Positions 15,941 through 26,233 of a DNA stretch of 64,000 nucleotides are shown piece by piece. The translations under genes and the position numbers were made by a program. The stretch comes from Mycobacterium pseudokansasii (GTDB lineage: Bacteria > Actinomycetota > Actinomycetes > Mycobacteriales > Mycobacteriaceae), in assembly GCF_900566075.1 (NCBI RefSeq), contig NZ_UPHU01000001.1:2356001-2420000 (forward strand), written 5' to 3'. The notes under the pieces are model-generated. The model searched no databases. It saw nothing but the letters and a program-made list of their open reading frames with translations, and was not told the DNA's origin. Each line of letters starts with the position of its first letter. The first letter of the stretch is position 1.

Positions 15941-17614
15941 CCCGGATGTTTCGTGGGGTTGACGTGGTGGCCTGATCGGGTCGGATTGTGGTTTTGGATC
16001 TTGATTTTCGGTTGGGGGGTGCGGTGGTGGGCCCGGGTCAGCGGCTTCTGCGGGGTTCCTTGGGCCCGGGTGGTCCTTTCTTGGGGTCGTGGGGACGGTT
16101 GGGTAGTTGGTCAGCCGGGTTGCAGGCGGGCCAACGCGGTGGTCAACACGTCGGCCCAGGGTGCGTGCGCGGCGAGGCGCAGCCGGGTTCGGCGGGCGTG
16201 GCGGGCCAGGCGGCCGGCGATCGAAAACAGCCGCAGCCGTAGTCGTTTGGGTTCCCAGCGCCGCGCCGGGTGCTCCTCGAAGGCCAGCATTTGGCACCAG
16301 GCGGTCAGCTCCATGGCCAGCTGCACCAATGCGCACCAGATCCGGTTTTGGTCGAATCCGTGCAGGGGGAGGTTGGCCAGGCCGGTGTCTTTGGCGACCC
16401 GGATGCGGTCTTCGCAGCGGGCGCGGCGGCGATGGCGCAGTTCGAGATCGGGCAGCTGCCCACGGGTGGTGTTGGTGACGAACGCGGTCAGCCGTAACCC
16501 GTCGCGGTCGGTGAAACGTAGCTGGGCGCCCGGATGAGGGCGTTCTTTGCGCACGATCAGCCGCATCCCCGCGGGCCAGTCCGACAGGTCAACGACCCCG
16601 GTTGCCTCGGTGACCCACGCCCCGTCACGGACCTGCCCATCAGCGTCGTAGGCCGGGGTCCACGCCGTCTGGGGAATCGCGTCGATGCCGGTGGCCATCG
16701 TCTCGGTGAGGGCAAATCCCAGCGAGTAGGACAGCCGGCGCGCGCTCAGGTAGTTGAGGAATTCGTGGGTGGCCCCGGCGGCGTCGGTGCGCACCAGAAC
16801 TTTCTTGCCGACCCGATAGCCGACCTGAAAGGGCAATTGCTCCAGCGCGCACGCGAGGACCGTTTTGTGGTCGGCGGCGGTGTTAGAGCCGGCATTGCCG
16901 GCCCGCAGCAAGATCGCCAGCGACTCCCCCGTTCCCGCACTGCCGTGATCGACGAACGCACACAACGGGTGAAACCCAAAGCCACGCTTGAATGTTGGTG
17001 CGGCTTTCTCCTTCTCCGAGTGCGCGGTGACCAGGGTCGCATCCAAATCGATGATCAACGGGTGATCGGCATCGATCCCATGACCCGGCGAGGCCTGTCC
17101 AGCAGCCGCCCACGCCGCGGCACGTGCGGCGGCCCGCGCAGAGCCGATGGCCGCCAACGCTTTCGGGGCATCTGCGGCCAACGAAGTGATCAACCTCGAC
17201 ACGGTGGGATCGGATGCGACCGTACCGAACACCCCGGGTTCGGCGCGCAGCAGGCCGACATCAGCCAGGCAGTCCCCACCGAGCGCCAGCGCGATAGCCA
17301 CATCGAGCACGATCTTGCCGGGGTCGTGGCTGGCCAGCGGTTTACGCCACGGCGCCAACGCGCCCGACAACGCCCCGGTCAGCCTCACCCGCTCGGCGGC
17401 ACGCAGCAGCACAACCGCACCAGCATGCGACACGACACCGGTTGCACGACCATCCAACGCCAACGACGGGTAACACGACCTAGACTTGCCCACCAGATTG
17501 GTGCTCCGATTCTTGCGATGACCTGGTCCTTCAGCAAGCCAAATTATCCCAGCTCAGAGCACCTTTCTTCGTTCAACACACGCAATCAAGATCACTCAGT
17601 GTGAAAGCCCGAGG
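15941..17614 (-). mobile_element. IS1380-family insertion sequence, copy B (1674 bp)
   Basis: Same length and apparently same sequence as copy A (8989-10662), inverted. Terminal repeats begin CCCGGATGTTTC on the left and end ...GAAAGCCCGAGG on the right. Perfect CTAA target duplication at 15937-15940 and 17615-17618. With copy A it encloses 10663-15940 as an inverted-repeat-bounded island that could invert by homologous recombination. Confidence 0.94.
16111..17493 (-). CDS. IS1380-family transposase, copy B
   Basis: 460 aa, translation identical to copy A (9110-10492), including the Asp motifs LIIDLDATLVT and VLVRTDAAGA. Intact frame within an element that has intact ends and a perfect CTAA duplication; probably functional. 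Confidence 0.93.
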   Translation of the reverse strand: MGKSRSCYPSLALDGRATGVVSHAGAVVLLRAAERVRLTGALSGALAPWRKPLASHDPGKIVLDVAIALALGGDCLADVGLLRAEPGVFGTVASDPTVSRLITSLAADAPKALAAIGSARAAARAAAWAAAGQASPGHGIDADHPLIIDLDATLVTAHSEKEKAAPTFKRGFGFHPLCAFVDHGSAGTGESLAILLRAGNAGSNTAADHKTVLACALEQLPFQVGYRVGKKVLVRTDAAGATHEFLNYLSARRLSYSLGFALTETMATGIDAIPQTAWTPAYDADGQVRDGAWVTEATGVVDLSDWPAGMRLIVRKERPHPGAQLRFTDRDGLRLTAFVTNTTRGQLPDLELRHRRRARCEDRIRVAKDTGLANLPLHGFDQNRIWCALVQLAMELTAWCQMLAFEEHPARRWEPKRLRLRLFSIAGRLARHARRTRLRLAAHAPWADVLTTALARLQPG

Positions 17615-17700
17615 CTAATTGTCAGGTTTCTTCTGCAGCCCTCGCCGCGGCACAATCGCCACCGGCGCCGGGCGGCGGCCAGCCTTGCCGTGCCGATTGA

Positions 17701-19645
<1,945 letters not shown>

Positions 19646-20746
19646 CTAGCTGGCGCCCGCCGCGATCACCTGGTCCACCTCGCGGGCTCGGTCGGCCATC
19701 TCGGCGTGTGCCTTGTCCAGCGCCTCCGCCTGATCCTCGTCGGCTTTCATCAGCGCTTCGATGTTGAAGCCGGCCATGTCGAGCACACCCATGTCCCGGA
19801 AGGCCTGCTGCACCTTGTCGCCCCATAGCCCAATGTCCTTGACTATCGGCACGATTCGGCTGAACAGGTGCGAGCGGAACTGGATCATCAGCGGCGACGT
19901 GTCAACCCACTCGGCGCACCTCTGGACGTCCATGCCGAGGGTCTCGAAAACCTCCTCGCCGCGGAACCGGTCACGCATCAGGTAGCAGGCTTCCACGACG
20001 AACTCTTCGCGCTCGCCCCGCTCGGCCTCGGTCAGCGCAGAGTAGTAGTCCTTCAGCGAGATCCTTCCGAAGGCGACATGCCGGGCCTCGTCCTGCATGA
20101 CGTAGGCCAGCAACTGCTTGGCCAGCGAGTCCGGCGCCGCCATGTCACGCAGCACCCCGAACGCGGCGAGCGCGAGCCCTTCGATCAACACCTGCATCCC
20201 GAGGTAGGGCATGTCCCAGCGGGAGTCGCGCAGGGTGTCGCCCAGCAGCGCGGTCAGGTGCTTGTTGATCGGGTAGACCAGGTCGACCTTCTCCTGCAGG
20301 AACCGCGAGAACGCCTCGACGTGCCGGGCCTCGTCCATGGTCTGGGTGGCCGCATAGAACTTTGCGTCCAGGTCCGGGACCACCTCGACGATCTTGGCGG
20401 CGCACACCATCGCGCCCTGCTCGCCGTGCAAGAACTGCGAGAACTGCCAGGCCTGGAAGTGCTGACGCATCTCGGCGCGACGTGCGTCGTCTGCGGCGTC
20501 CCACATCGGGCTGCCGAACAGCGGATGAAACTCGTCGGGCAGTCCCACTGGGTTGTGCGGGTTGACGTCTTGCGCCCAGTCGATGCGCGACTGGGCATCC
20601 CACTGCTTGTCCTTTCCCTTCTGGTACAGGGAAAGGAGCCGGGCACGTCCGTCGTCGTATTCCCAGGTGAAGCGCGCGTCGCCGACACTGGGGACCTCCC
20701 AGGAGTACGGCGCGGGCACGTCTGTGTACTTGTCTCTGGTGCTCAT
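19646..20746 (-). CDS. Ferritin-like diiron protein (R2-like/AurF-like oxygenase)
   Basis: 366 aa from ATG at 20746 with AAAGGCGG upstream; longer upstream readings lack support. Two carboxylate-bridged diiron motif pairs are visible: a Glu in LHGEQGAMVCAAKI with TMDEARHVEAFSRFL, and a Glu in LIEGLALAAFG with VMQDEARHVAFGRISL. This E...DEARH...E...DEARH layout fits a ferritin-like oxygenase/oxidase. Its stop codon directly abuts the stop of the convergent BVMO remnant. Substrate unknown; the C-terminal 40 residues are a charged helical tail. Confidence 0.75.
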   Translation of the reverse strand: MSTRDKYTDVPAPYSWEVPSVGDARFTWEYDDGRARLLSLYQKGKDKQWDAQSRIDWAQDVNPHNPVGLPDEFHPLFGSPMWDAADDARRAEMRQHFQAWQFSQFLHGEQGAMVCAAKIVEVVPDLDAKFYAATQTMDEARHVEAFSRFLQEKVDLVYPINKHLTALLGDTLRDSRWDMPYLGMQVLIEGLALAAFGVLRDMAAPDSLAKQLLAYVMQDEARHVAFGRISLKDYYSALTEAERGEREEFVVEACYLMRDRFRGEEVFETLGMDVQRCAEWVDTSPLMIQFRSHLFSRIVPIVKDIGLWGDKVQQAFRDMGVLDMAGFNIEALMKADEDQAEALDKAHAEMADRAREVDQVIAAGAS

Positions 20747-20865
20747 GAGTTGCCGCCTTTCCGGCCCGGCGTGACCAGTGGTCATATGACGAGTATCACA
20801 TTGCACCGGCGTTCGGCAGCGCGTCAAGCCTGCCGGACGGTTTACCTGAACGCGGCCTGGGCCCC

Positions 20866-21990
20866 CTACGGACTCTGCCCGGCCAGCCTGTCGGTCGCGG
20901 CATATCGAAGCAGCGCGCCCACACCGTCGGCGGGCGTCAGCCGGTCGTCGGCGCGCACCAGCGACGCGTCAACCGCGATCGCGGCAAACGGCAGTGCTTC
21001 GTCCGCCCGAACCACCCGTGCCACCGGCTCACCCAGTTCGGACAAAGCGTCGGCATCGGGAGCGACCGTCGTCCGCGCCGCGCCGGTGACCACCGTGGCG
21101 TCGCCCAGCTCGCCGATGATCAGGGTGTCGACGTCGCCGTCACGCAGCGCCGCGCACACCGCGGCCACCCCTTCGGCGGCCAGCCCCGAACCACGTCCCA
21201 GCTGCGCCTGGAAACGCTTCGCGACGTCGGTCAGCTCGGCGGCTCGCCGGCGGGCGAACTCCGCTGCCGTCAAGTCGCGGATCTCGTCCTCGCTGATGCC
21301 GCTGGTGCGGGCGCCGGCATGCAATTGGGATACCCGCCGCGCCACCCGCGGCGGCAATGCCGAAACCAGGTCGGAGCGCGAACGGACCTCGCCGCAGACG
21401 AACACCACCTCGGGGTCGGTGTCGTCGACCAGCCGGGTGAGGTGGTCGGCGACGGCGCGGCAGTTCATCCGGATGGCTTCCTCGGTCGTGTGCTGCAGAT
21501 CGCCGTAGCCGTTCCAGCCCGCCGTGACCGGTTTGTGGACCGGGTAGCCGCCGCCGTCGATGCTGGTGGCACTGAAGGTGCCGTCGCGGTACAGTCGGAC
21601 GTCGGCCCCGGTGTGGTCAACTGCCGCGAAAATGTAGGTGGGCCACAGCATTTCGCGGTCGATCAATGGCACCAGATAGGGGTACTCGGACAGGCGGACT
21701 ACCGTCATCGGGGGCGGGCTGAGGAGTTGCTCGTTGACCAGCACCTGGTCGGCTGTCGCGATGACCGCGCGGCCGCGACGACCCACGGCCGGTCGATGGT
21801 GCAGCACCGCGTCTTCAAGCCTGCCCACCAGTTCCGCGGCTGCCCCCAGCTCCTCGAGACGCCGACGGATATCTCGCCATTTCGCCTCAAGTTGCCCGGA
21901 GGCATCGGCAGTGTCGTGGGAATCGTCGAAATACACCGAGGCGACCGAACCTTCGGCGGTTACCAGCCATCGCAGGCGTTCTGATCGCAT
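20866..21990 (-). CDS. Rv2629-like protein (eRF1/peptide-release-factor-like fold)
   Basis: 374 aa from ATG at 21990 (MRSERLRWLVTAEG), the same length as I recall for M. tuberculosis Rv2629, a DosR regulon gene. VYFDDSHDTADASGQLEAKW, VNEQLLSPPPMTVVRLSEYP, YPVHKPVTAGWNGYGDLQHT and DTLIIGELGDATVV match that protein. GTG at 21996 is a six-base alternative; AGAAGG precedes the ATG. It follows fadD by about 57 bases on the same strand, so it is probably co-transcribed from the DosR-like box at 24011. Molecular function is not established. Confidence 0.85.
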   Translation of the reverse strand: MRSERLRWLVTAEGSVASVYFDDSHDTADASGQLEAKWRDIRRRLEELGAAAELVGRLEDAVLHHRPAVGRRGRAVIATADQVLVNEQLLSPPPMTVVRLSEYPYLVPLIDREMLWPTYIFAAVDHTGADVRLYRDGTFSATSIDGGGYPVHKPVTAGWNGYGDLQHTTEEAIRMNCRAVADHLTRLVDDTDPEVVFVCGEVRSRSDLVSALPPRVARRVSQLHAGARTSGISEDEIRDLTAAEFARRRAAELTDVAKRFQAQLGRGSGLAAEGVAAVCAALRDGDVDTLIIGELGDATVVTGAARTTVAPDADALSELGEPVARVVRADEALPFAAIAVDASLVRADDRLTPADGVGALLRYAATDRLAGQSP

Positions 21991-22047
21991 GCCCACCTTC
22001 TCCGCTACGTCGTCGTGATACTTACCTGCAGGTCGCCTGTACGGCGA

Positions 22048-23889
22048 TCAGTCTTGGTACAGCGCCGCTATCTGGTCGGCGGACTTGTCGACGACCACCT
22101 TGCGGCGCAGCTTCATGCTCGGCGTCAAATCGCCGGATTCGATGGAAAGCTCGCGGTCGAGAATGGTGAATTTCTTGAGCTGCTCCCACCGATTCAGTTC
22201 CGCGTTGAGCATGTCGATGTATCCCGCGATCAGGTCCCGCGTCCGGCTGTCGCCGGCGATTTCGGCGAACGAGCGGCCGGCCAACCCGTGTTTGGCGGCC
22301 CAGTCGGTGATCGCCTCGCGGTCCAGGCTGACCAGTGCCACGCAGTAGGGCTTGCCTTCGCCGATGACGATGAGTTCGCCCACATACGGGCACAGGCCCT
22401 TGAAGCGCACTTCGATCGCCGAAGGTGCCACGTATTTGCCCTGGGAGGTCTTGAACATGTCCTTCTTGCGGTCGGTGATCCGCAGGTAGCCGTCGGCGTC
22501 GACCTCACCGATATCGCCGGTGTGGAACCACCCGTCCTGGTCGAGAGCCTCGGTGGTTGCCTCGGGCAGATCGTGATACGAAGTCATCAAACCGGGCCCC
22601 CTGAGCAGGATTTCGCCGTCGCCGGCGATCTTGACCTCGGTGGCGGGGAACGGCCAGCCCACCGTGCCGAACCGGTACGCGTGCGGGCGGTTGATGAACG
22701 ACGCCGCGGCGGTCTCGGTCAGCCCGTATCCCTCGAGGACGGTGATGCCGATCGCGTCGAACCACTGCGCGACGTTGCGGTCCAGGGCGGCCGCGGCGGA
22801 CACGAAAAACCGGATCCGGCCGCCGAAACGCTCGCGGATGGTCGAGAACACCAGCCGGTCGGCCAGTTTGTATGCCAGTGTCGCGGCCGGCGACGGTTTC
22901 CGGCCCTTTTGCCTGGCCGCCGACACCTTCAACCCCACCCTCATCGACCACCCGAAAACCGTTCTCTTGAAACGGCTTTGCTCGGCGACCATCTGCTCGA
23001 TGCGGGCATGGGCTTTTTCGAAGATGCGGGGAGCGGCACCCATGACGGTGGGATGCAGCACGGCGAGATTGTCGACGATCTTCTCGACGCGCCCGTCGAT
23101 GGCGGTGGTGAACCCGATCGACAGCGGCAGCGCCAGCATCACCTTGCCGAAGGCGTGGGCCAGCGGTAGCCACAGGAAGTTCAGGTCGTCGGGGCCGAGC
23201 ACGTTGAGGGCGTCGATGGCCGCGGCGGTGTATGTCCAGGCCCCGTGGGTCAGCCGCACCCCCTTGGGCCGTCCGGTGGTGCCCGAGGTGTAGATCAGGC
23301 TGGCCAGCTGGTCCGGACCGACGGCTGCCGCCCGCTCCTCGACGGCGTTGGGGGAGTCGGCCAGCAGTTGTTTACCCAGCTGCTCCAGATCGGCGAGGGT
23401 GATCACCCAATCCCCGTCACCGTTGCCGTCGATGATGACGACCTTGCTCACCGCAGGCAGTTCGGCGCGGTGCGCGAGCAACTTGTCGACCTGCTTCTGA
23501 TCCTCGGCGACGACGATCCGGCTGCCGGAGTTGGCAACGATGTAGGCGACATCGGGGGCGATGGTCGTCGGGTAGACGGTGGTGGTTGCGGCGCCGGCAC
23601 ACATCACCGCGAAGTCGGTGAGCACCCACTCGTAGCGCGTCGAGCTGGCAAGTGCCACCCGGTCCTCGGCGGCAATCCCGAGCGAGATCAGCCCCGCGGC
23701 GAGGTGGCGCACGCGCTCACCGACCTGCTCCCAGGTGACGCGCTCCCAACCGTGATCGTGGGGATAGCGGAAGGCCTCCGCGTGGGGGGTGGCGGCCACC
23801 CGGTCGAGGAACATCCTCGCCACCGACGGCGGCCGGCTCTCGATCTTGGAGAAATCGGGTTTCTCCAGCGAGGCGAGTGCGGCATTCAT
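22048..23889 (-). CDS. Long-chain fatty acyl-CoA synthetase (FadD, AMP-forming)
   Basis: 613 aa. AMP-binding motif IYTSGTTGRPKGVRLTH, then VLEGYGLTETAAASFIN, the adenylate-binding DGWFHTGDIGEVDADGYLRI and the late KTSQGKYVAPSAIEVRFK with the catalytic Lys region. Length and motif spacing fit the FadD15/FACL group of ligases that activate long-chain fatty acids. ATG at 23889. A DosR-like box about 120 bp upstream and the Rv2629-like gene downstream suggest a two-gene hypoxia operon. Substrate chain length is not determined. Confidence 0.92.
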   Translation of the reverse strand: MNAALASLEKPDFSKIESRPPSVARMFLDRVAATPHAEAFRYPHDHGWERVTWEQVGERVRHLAAGLISLGIAAEDRVALASSTRYEWVLTDFAVMCAGAATTTVYPTTIAPDVAYIVANSGSRIVVAEDQKQVDKLLAHRAELPAVSKVVIIDGNGDGDWVITLADLEQLGKQLLADSPNAVEERAAAVGPDQLASLIYTSGTTGRPKGVRLTHGAWTYTAAAIDALNVLGPDDLNFLWLPLAHAFGKVMLALPLSIGFTTAIDGRVEKIVDNLAVLHPTVMGAAPRIFEKAHARIEQMVAEQSRFKRTVFGWSMRVGLKVSAARQKGRKPSPAATLAYKLADRLVFSTIRERFGGRIRFFVSAAAALDRNVAQWFDAIGITVLEGYGLTETAAASFINRPHAYRFGTVGWPFPATEVKIAGDGEILLRGPGLMTSYHDLPEATTEALDQDGWFHTGDIGEVDADGYLRITDRKKDMFKTSQGKYVAPSAIEVRFKGLCPYVGELIVIGEGKPYCVALVSLDREAITDWAAKHGLAGRSFAEIAGDSRTRDLIAGYIDMLNAELNRWEQLKKFTILDRELSIESGDLTPSMKLRRKVVVDKSADQIAALYQD

Positions 23890-24010
23890 GACGAAAATCC
23901 CTTCTCGCCCAAAGGAATCAACATTGATTGGTTAACGAAGTGGTGCATGACGATCTCTTCTGTTGTGCCTTGACACCTCCGATGCTTCTGCGGTTGCCCG
24001 AGCAGGTATA

Positions 24011-24024
24011 GGGACCAAAGTCAT
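24011..24024 (-). promoter_or_regulatory. Candidate DosR box upstream of fadD
   Basis: GGGACCAAAGTCAT on the plus strand matches 11 of 14 core positions of GGGACTWWAGTCCC. It lies about 122 bp upstream of the fadD ATG, which is transcribed leftward. The gene downstream of fadD is a relative of DosR-regulated Rv2629, which supports the assignment. Confidence 0.5.
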
Positions 24025-24046
24025 CCAGCTATCGGAAATCGTCCCT

Positions 24047-24074
24047 TCAGGCGTCAGGCGTCAGGCGTCAGGCG
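24047..24074. repeat. Heptamer tandem repeat (TCAGGCG x4)
   Basis: Four perfect copies of TCAGGCG occupy 24047-24074, between the fadD promoter region and the stop codon of the small leftward gene at 24082. It is noncoding for any gene called here. Short repeats of this kind can vary in copy number; no function is evident. Confidence 0.8.
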
Positions 24075-24081
24075 GCCGGGT

Positions 24082-24330
24082 TCAGGCCGCGATGCTCACC
24101 TGAATGGACAGGCATTCGCCGATCGCATACGCCGTCGGCCAGTCACCGGTACGCACCGCGCATGCCAGGTCGTCGACCAACGGGCTTTGGACGCCCAATT
24201 CCGACAGCCAGCCCGCCACCGTCGCCGTGATCTCGTTCACGGTTACTCGGGCAGTACGTCCGTCGTGCAGTCGATCGGTCACCTGATAGATCGTCGTGAC
24301 CTTGTGATGCCGCCAGATCGCTGCGTTCAT
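24082..24330 (-). CDS. Small conserved hypothetical protein
   Basis: 82 aa, ATG at 24330. HHKVTTIYQVTDRLHDGRTA reads as a beta strand pair, followed by VTVNEITATVAGWLSELG and CAVRTGDWPTAYAIGECLS. Length and general plan resemble small mycobacterial stress proteins, but I cannot name the family with confidence. It is divergent from the Rv0998-like acetyltransferase gene, and a DosR-like box at 24471 lies in the shared upstream region. Confidence 0.6.
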   Translation of the reverse strand: MNAAIWRHHKVTTIYQVTDRLHDGRTARVTVNEITATVAGWLSELGVQSPLVDDLACAVRTGDWPTAYAIGECLSIQVSIAA

Positions 24331-24470
24331 CGTGGTCTCCCGGTAACTCCCGAGTTGGTCAGCTTGTCACTATCGATCTGACCACCGGCGCCTCCCCGGC
24401 CCTAGAGGCCAACAGCACGTTGCCGGTGTGCTTTGGTCGTTGTCCGGACCCGCCGAAGTCCTCCGCGGAA

Positions 24471-24484
24471 GGGTCTTTCGGCCC
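24471..24484. promoter_or_regulatory. Candidate DosR box in the divergent 24.3-24.65 kb region
   Basis: GGGTCTTTCGGCCC, 11 of 14 core matches; the GGCCC right half is also seen in other boxes in this window (41171-41184). It lies 141 bp from the leftward gene start at 24330 and about 170 bp from the acetyltransferase start, so it could serve either side. Confidence 0.45.
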
Positions 24485-24522
24485 AGGCCAAAGCTGGACC
24501 GGGCGAGTAGCGTACTTCGCTG

Positions 24523-24567
24523 TTGGGGATGTTGGGGATGTTGGGGATGTTGGGGATGTTGGGGATG
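24523..24567. repeat. 9-bp tandem repeat (TTGGGGATG x5)
   Basis: Five perfect tandem copies of TTGGGGATG lie between the DosR-like box (24471) and the acetyltransferase start. The array could be read as Met-Leu-Gly repeats in the gene's frame from a TTG, but that reading has no family support at its N-terminus. Copy-number change would alter box-to-gene spacing in 9-bp steps. Confidence 0.85.
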
Positions 24568-24654
24568 TCGGGCAACCCGAGGAATGAGCGAGATGACTGC
24601 TGTAGCAACCGATCACCGCGTGGCGGCGCCGGCCGCGTTGGTGGGCGGGCCGGG

Positions 24655-25641
24655 GTGAGCTCGGTCCGGGCACAGGATCTGGCAGCGGTGGAGGTATTCG
24701 CCGACATCGCGACGGAGCAGCTCACAGCGTTGGCTGACCACCTGAAGCCGCTGCATTCGGTCGCGGGCGAGGTTTTGATGCGCCAGGGTGACCGGGCGGA
24801 GTCGTTTGTCATCATCACCGCCGGCCGGGTCGAGGTCAGGCACGTCGACCGGGACGGTCAGATATCGGTGACGGAGCTGTCGCCGGGGCTGATCGTCGGC
24901 GAAATCGCCTTGTTGCGGCACACCATGAGGACGGCGACGGTGATCGCCAAAGACGACGTGTGCGGCTATCGGGGATACAACGATGCCTTCGAGGCCATGC
25001 TGGCCATCCCCGAGGTCGCCGAGCGAATGGTCCGCACCGCGCGACAACGGCTGGCGGCCTACGCCGCCCCGATCCCGGTATCCGTCGAAGACCATCCTGA
25101 TCTGCTGTTGCGCCCGGTCCTGCCCGGCGACGCCGAACGGTCCCAGAGCAGCGGGACGTTCTCCCGAGAAACCCTGTATCGGCGCTTCATGTCGTCATAC
25201 CAGCTCAACGATGCGCGGCTGGCCTACCTGTTCGAGGTCGACTATGTCGATCATTTCGTCTGGGTCATGACCGATGGCGCCGACGGTCCGGTCGTCGCGG
25301 TCGGCAGGTTCGTTCGGGACAAGGACGACCCCGGCCTGGCCGAGGTCGCGCTTACCGTCGGCGACGCGTATCAGCGGCGGGGGATCGGAACGCTGCTGCT
25401 GACCGCCCTGGCGATCGCGGCACGCACCGACGGCATCGACCGCTTCTTTGCGCTGGTGCAAGCCGACAACGACGCCGTTCATGCGTTGGTGCGCAAGCTG
25501 CATCCCGATTGGGAGCGGGAGGATCCCGGGGTGCTCACCACGACGGTGCAGATCCCGGCCCTCCGAGACCTGCCCCTCGATGACGTCCTGCGCAAACAGA
25601 TCCTGACCGTGGCCTACCAGGTGATCCACGCGTTCGACTGA
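24655..25641 (+). CDS. Cyclic-nucleotide-binding GNAT protein acetyltransferase, Rv0998 (MtPat) type
   Basis: 328 aa from GTG at 24655. Residues about 1-130 are a cNMP-binding domain: VEVFADIATEQLTALADHL, VLMRQGDRAESFVIITAGRV and the phosphate-binding cassette GEIALLRHTMRTATV. Residues about 145-320 are a GNAT domain with the acetyl-CoA loop VGDAYQRRGIGTLLL. The order matches mycobacterial cAMP-dependent protein lysine acetyltransferases such as Rv0998, which acetylate acyl-CoA synthetases. Two acyl-adenylating enzymes are encoded close by (22048 and 26234), making them plausible targets. An in-frame TTG at 24523 exists but would add a repetitive, unmatched leader. Confidence 0.85.
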   Translation: MSSVRAQDLAAVEVFADIATEQLTALADHLKPLHSVAGEVLMRQGDRAESFVIITAGRVEVRHVDRDGQISVTELSPGLIVGEIALLRHTMRTATVIAKDDVCGYRGYNDAFEAMLAIPEVAERMVRTARQRLAAYAAPIPVSVEDHPDLLLRPVLPGDAERSQSSGTFSRETLYRRFMSSYQLNDARLAYLFEVDYVDHFVWVMTDGADGPVVAVGRFVRDKDDPGLAEVALTVGDAYQRRGIGTLLLTALAIAARTDGIDRFFALVQADNDAVHALVRKLHPDWEREDPGVLTTTVQIPALRDLPLDDVLRKQILTVAYQVIHAFD

Positions 25642-25667
25642 GCCGGGTACAACGCCTCTGCCATCTG

Positions 25668-25681
25668 GGGCCTTTGCGCCC
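25668..25681 (+). promoter_or_regulatory. Weak DosR-like box upstream of the flavodoxin operon
   Basis: GGGCCTTTGCGCCC, 10 of 14 core matches, 67 bp upstream of the flavodoxin ATG and 27 bp after the acetyltransferase stop. Listed as tentative; read-through from the upstream gene is equally possible. Confidence 0.33.
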
Positions 25682-25747
25682 TACCCGACGGCGAGGTGGC
25701 TGCGCAGCATGGACCTGTCCGGCTTCGGTATCGGAAGGAGTTGGTCG

Positions 25748-26230
25748 ATGAAATCGCTCGTCGTGTGCGTGTCGACGTCGCACGGCAACACCCGCCGCGT
25801 CGCCGACCGGATGGCCGAGGTGCTGCACGCCCAGGTAGTCGAACCCGAGCAAGTCGATCCGCACACGCTCGGCGACTACGACCTCGTCGGCTTCGGATCA
25901 GGCATCTACTACATGGCGGTGCACCCGAGGTTACGAAGCTTCTTGCGTCGCCTGCCGCAGGTCGACGGCGTTGCGGCGTTCACCTTCTTCACCAGCGGCG
26001 CCCGCGAGATCCCGCTGATGAGCTATCACAAGCCGATGGGAAAACAGCTCGGTGCCAAGGGTTTTGAGGTGATCGGGTTGTTCTCCTGCCGGGGCCTCGA
26101 CACCGTGGGGCCGTTCGGGTACATCGGCGGGATCAACAAGGGCCGGCCAGACCACCACGACCTGGATCGGGCCGCGGCTTTCGCGGAACGGATTCGCGAG
26201 CGGGTCGCGGGGTCCAGAGCGGCGTCCTGA
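25748..26230 (+). CDS. Flavodoxin-family protein
   Basis: 160 aa. ATG at 25748 is preferred over 25709 because GGAAGGAG lies seven bases upstream and the protein then starts with the flavodoxin beta1 strand MKSLVVCVSTSHGNTRRVAD, whose STSHGNT binds the FMN phosphate. YDLVGFGSGIYYMAVHP and FTFFTSGARE follow at the expected isoalloxazine loops. It is an electron-transfer or quinone/FMN protein of the cytosol. Its TGA lies three bases before the next gene, so it is co-transcribed with the ACP-ligase-PlsC fusion. Confidence 0.83.
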   Translation: MKSLVVCVSTSHGNTRRVADRMAEVLHAQVVEPEQVDPHTLGDYDLVGFGSGIYYMAVHPRLRSFLRRLPQVDGVAAFTFFTSGAREIPLMSYHKPMGKQLGAKGFEVIGLFSCRGLDTVGPFGYIGGINKGRPDHHDLDRAAAFAERIRERVAGSRAAS

Positions 26231-26233
26231 CAG

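Noticed and set aside
24523..24654. In-frame TTG start giving a Met-Leu-Gly repeat N-terminus on the acetyltransferase
   Set aside because: The Rv0998-type domain starts right after the GTG at 24655, no ribosome site precedes the TTG, and the leader is made of the tandem repeat.
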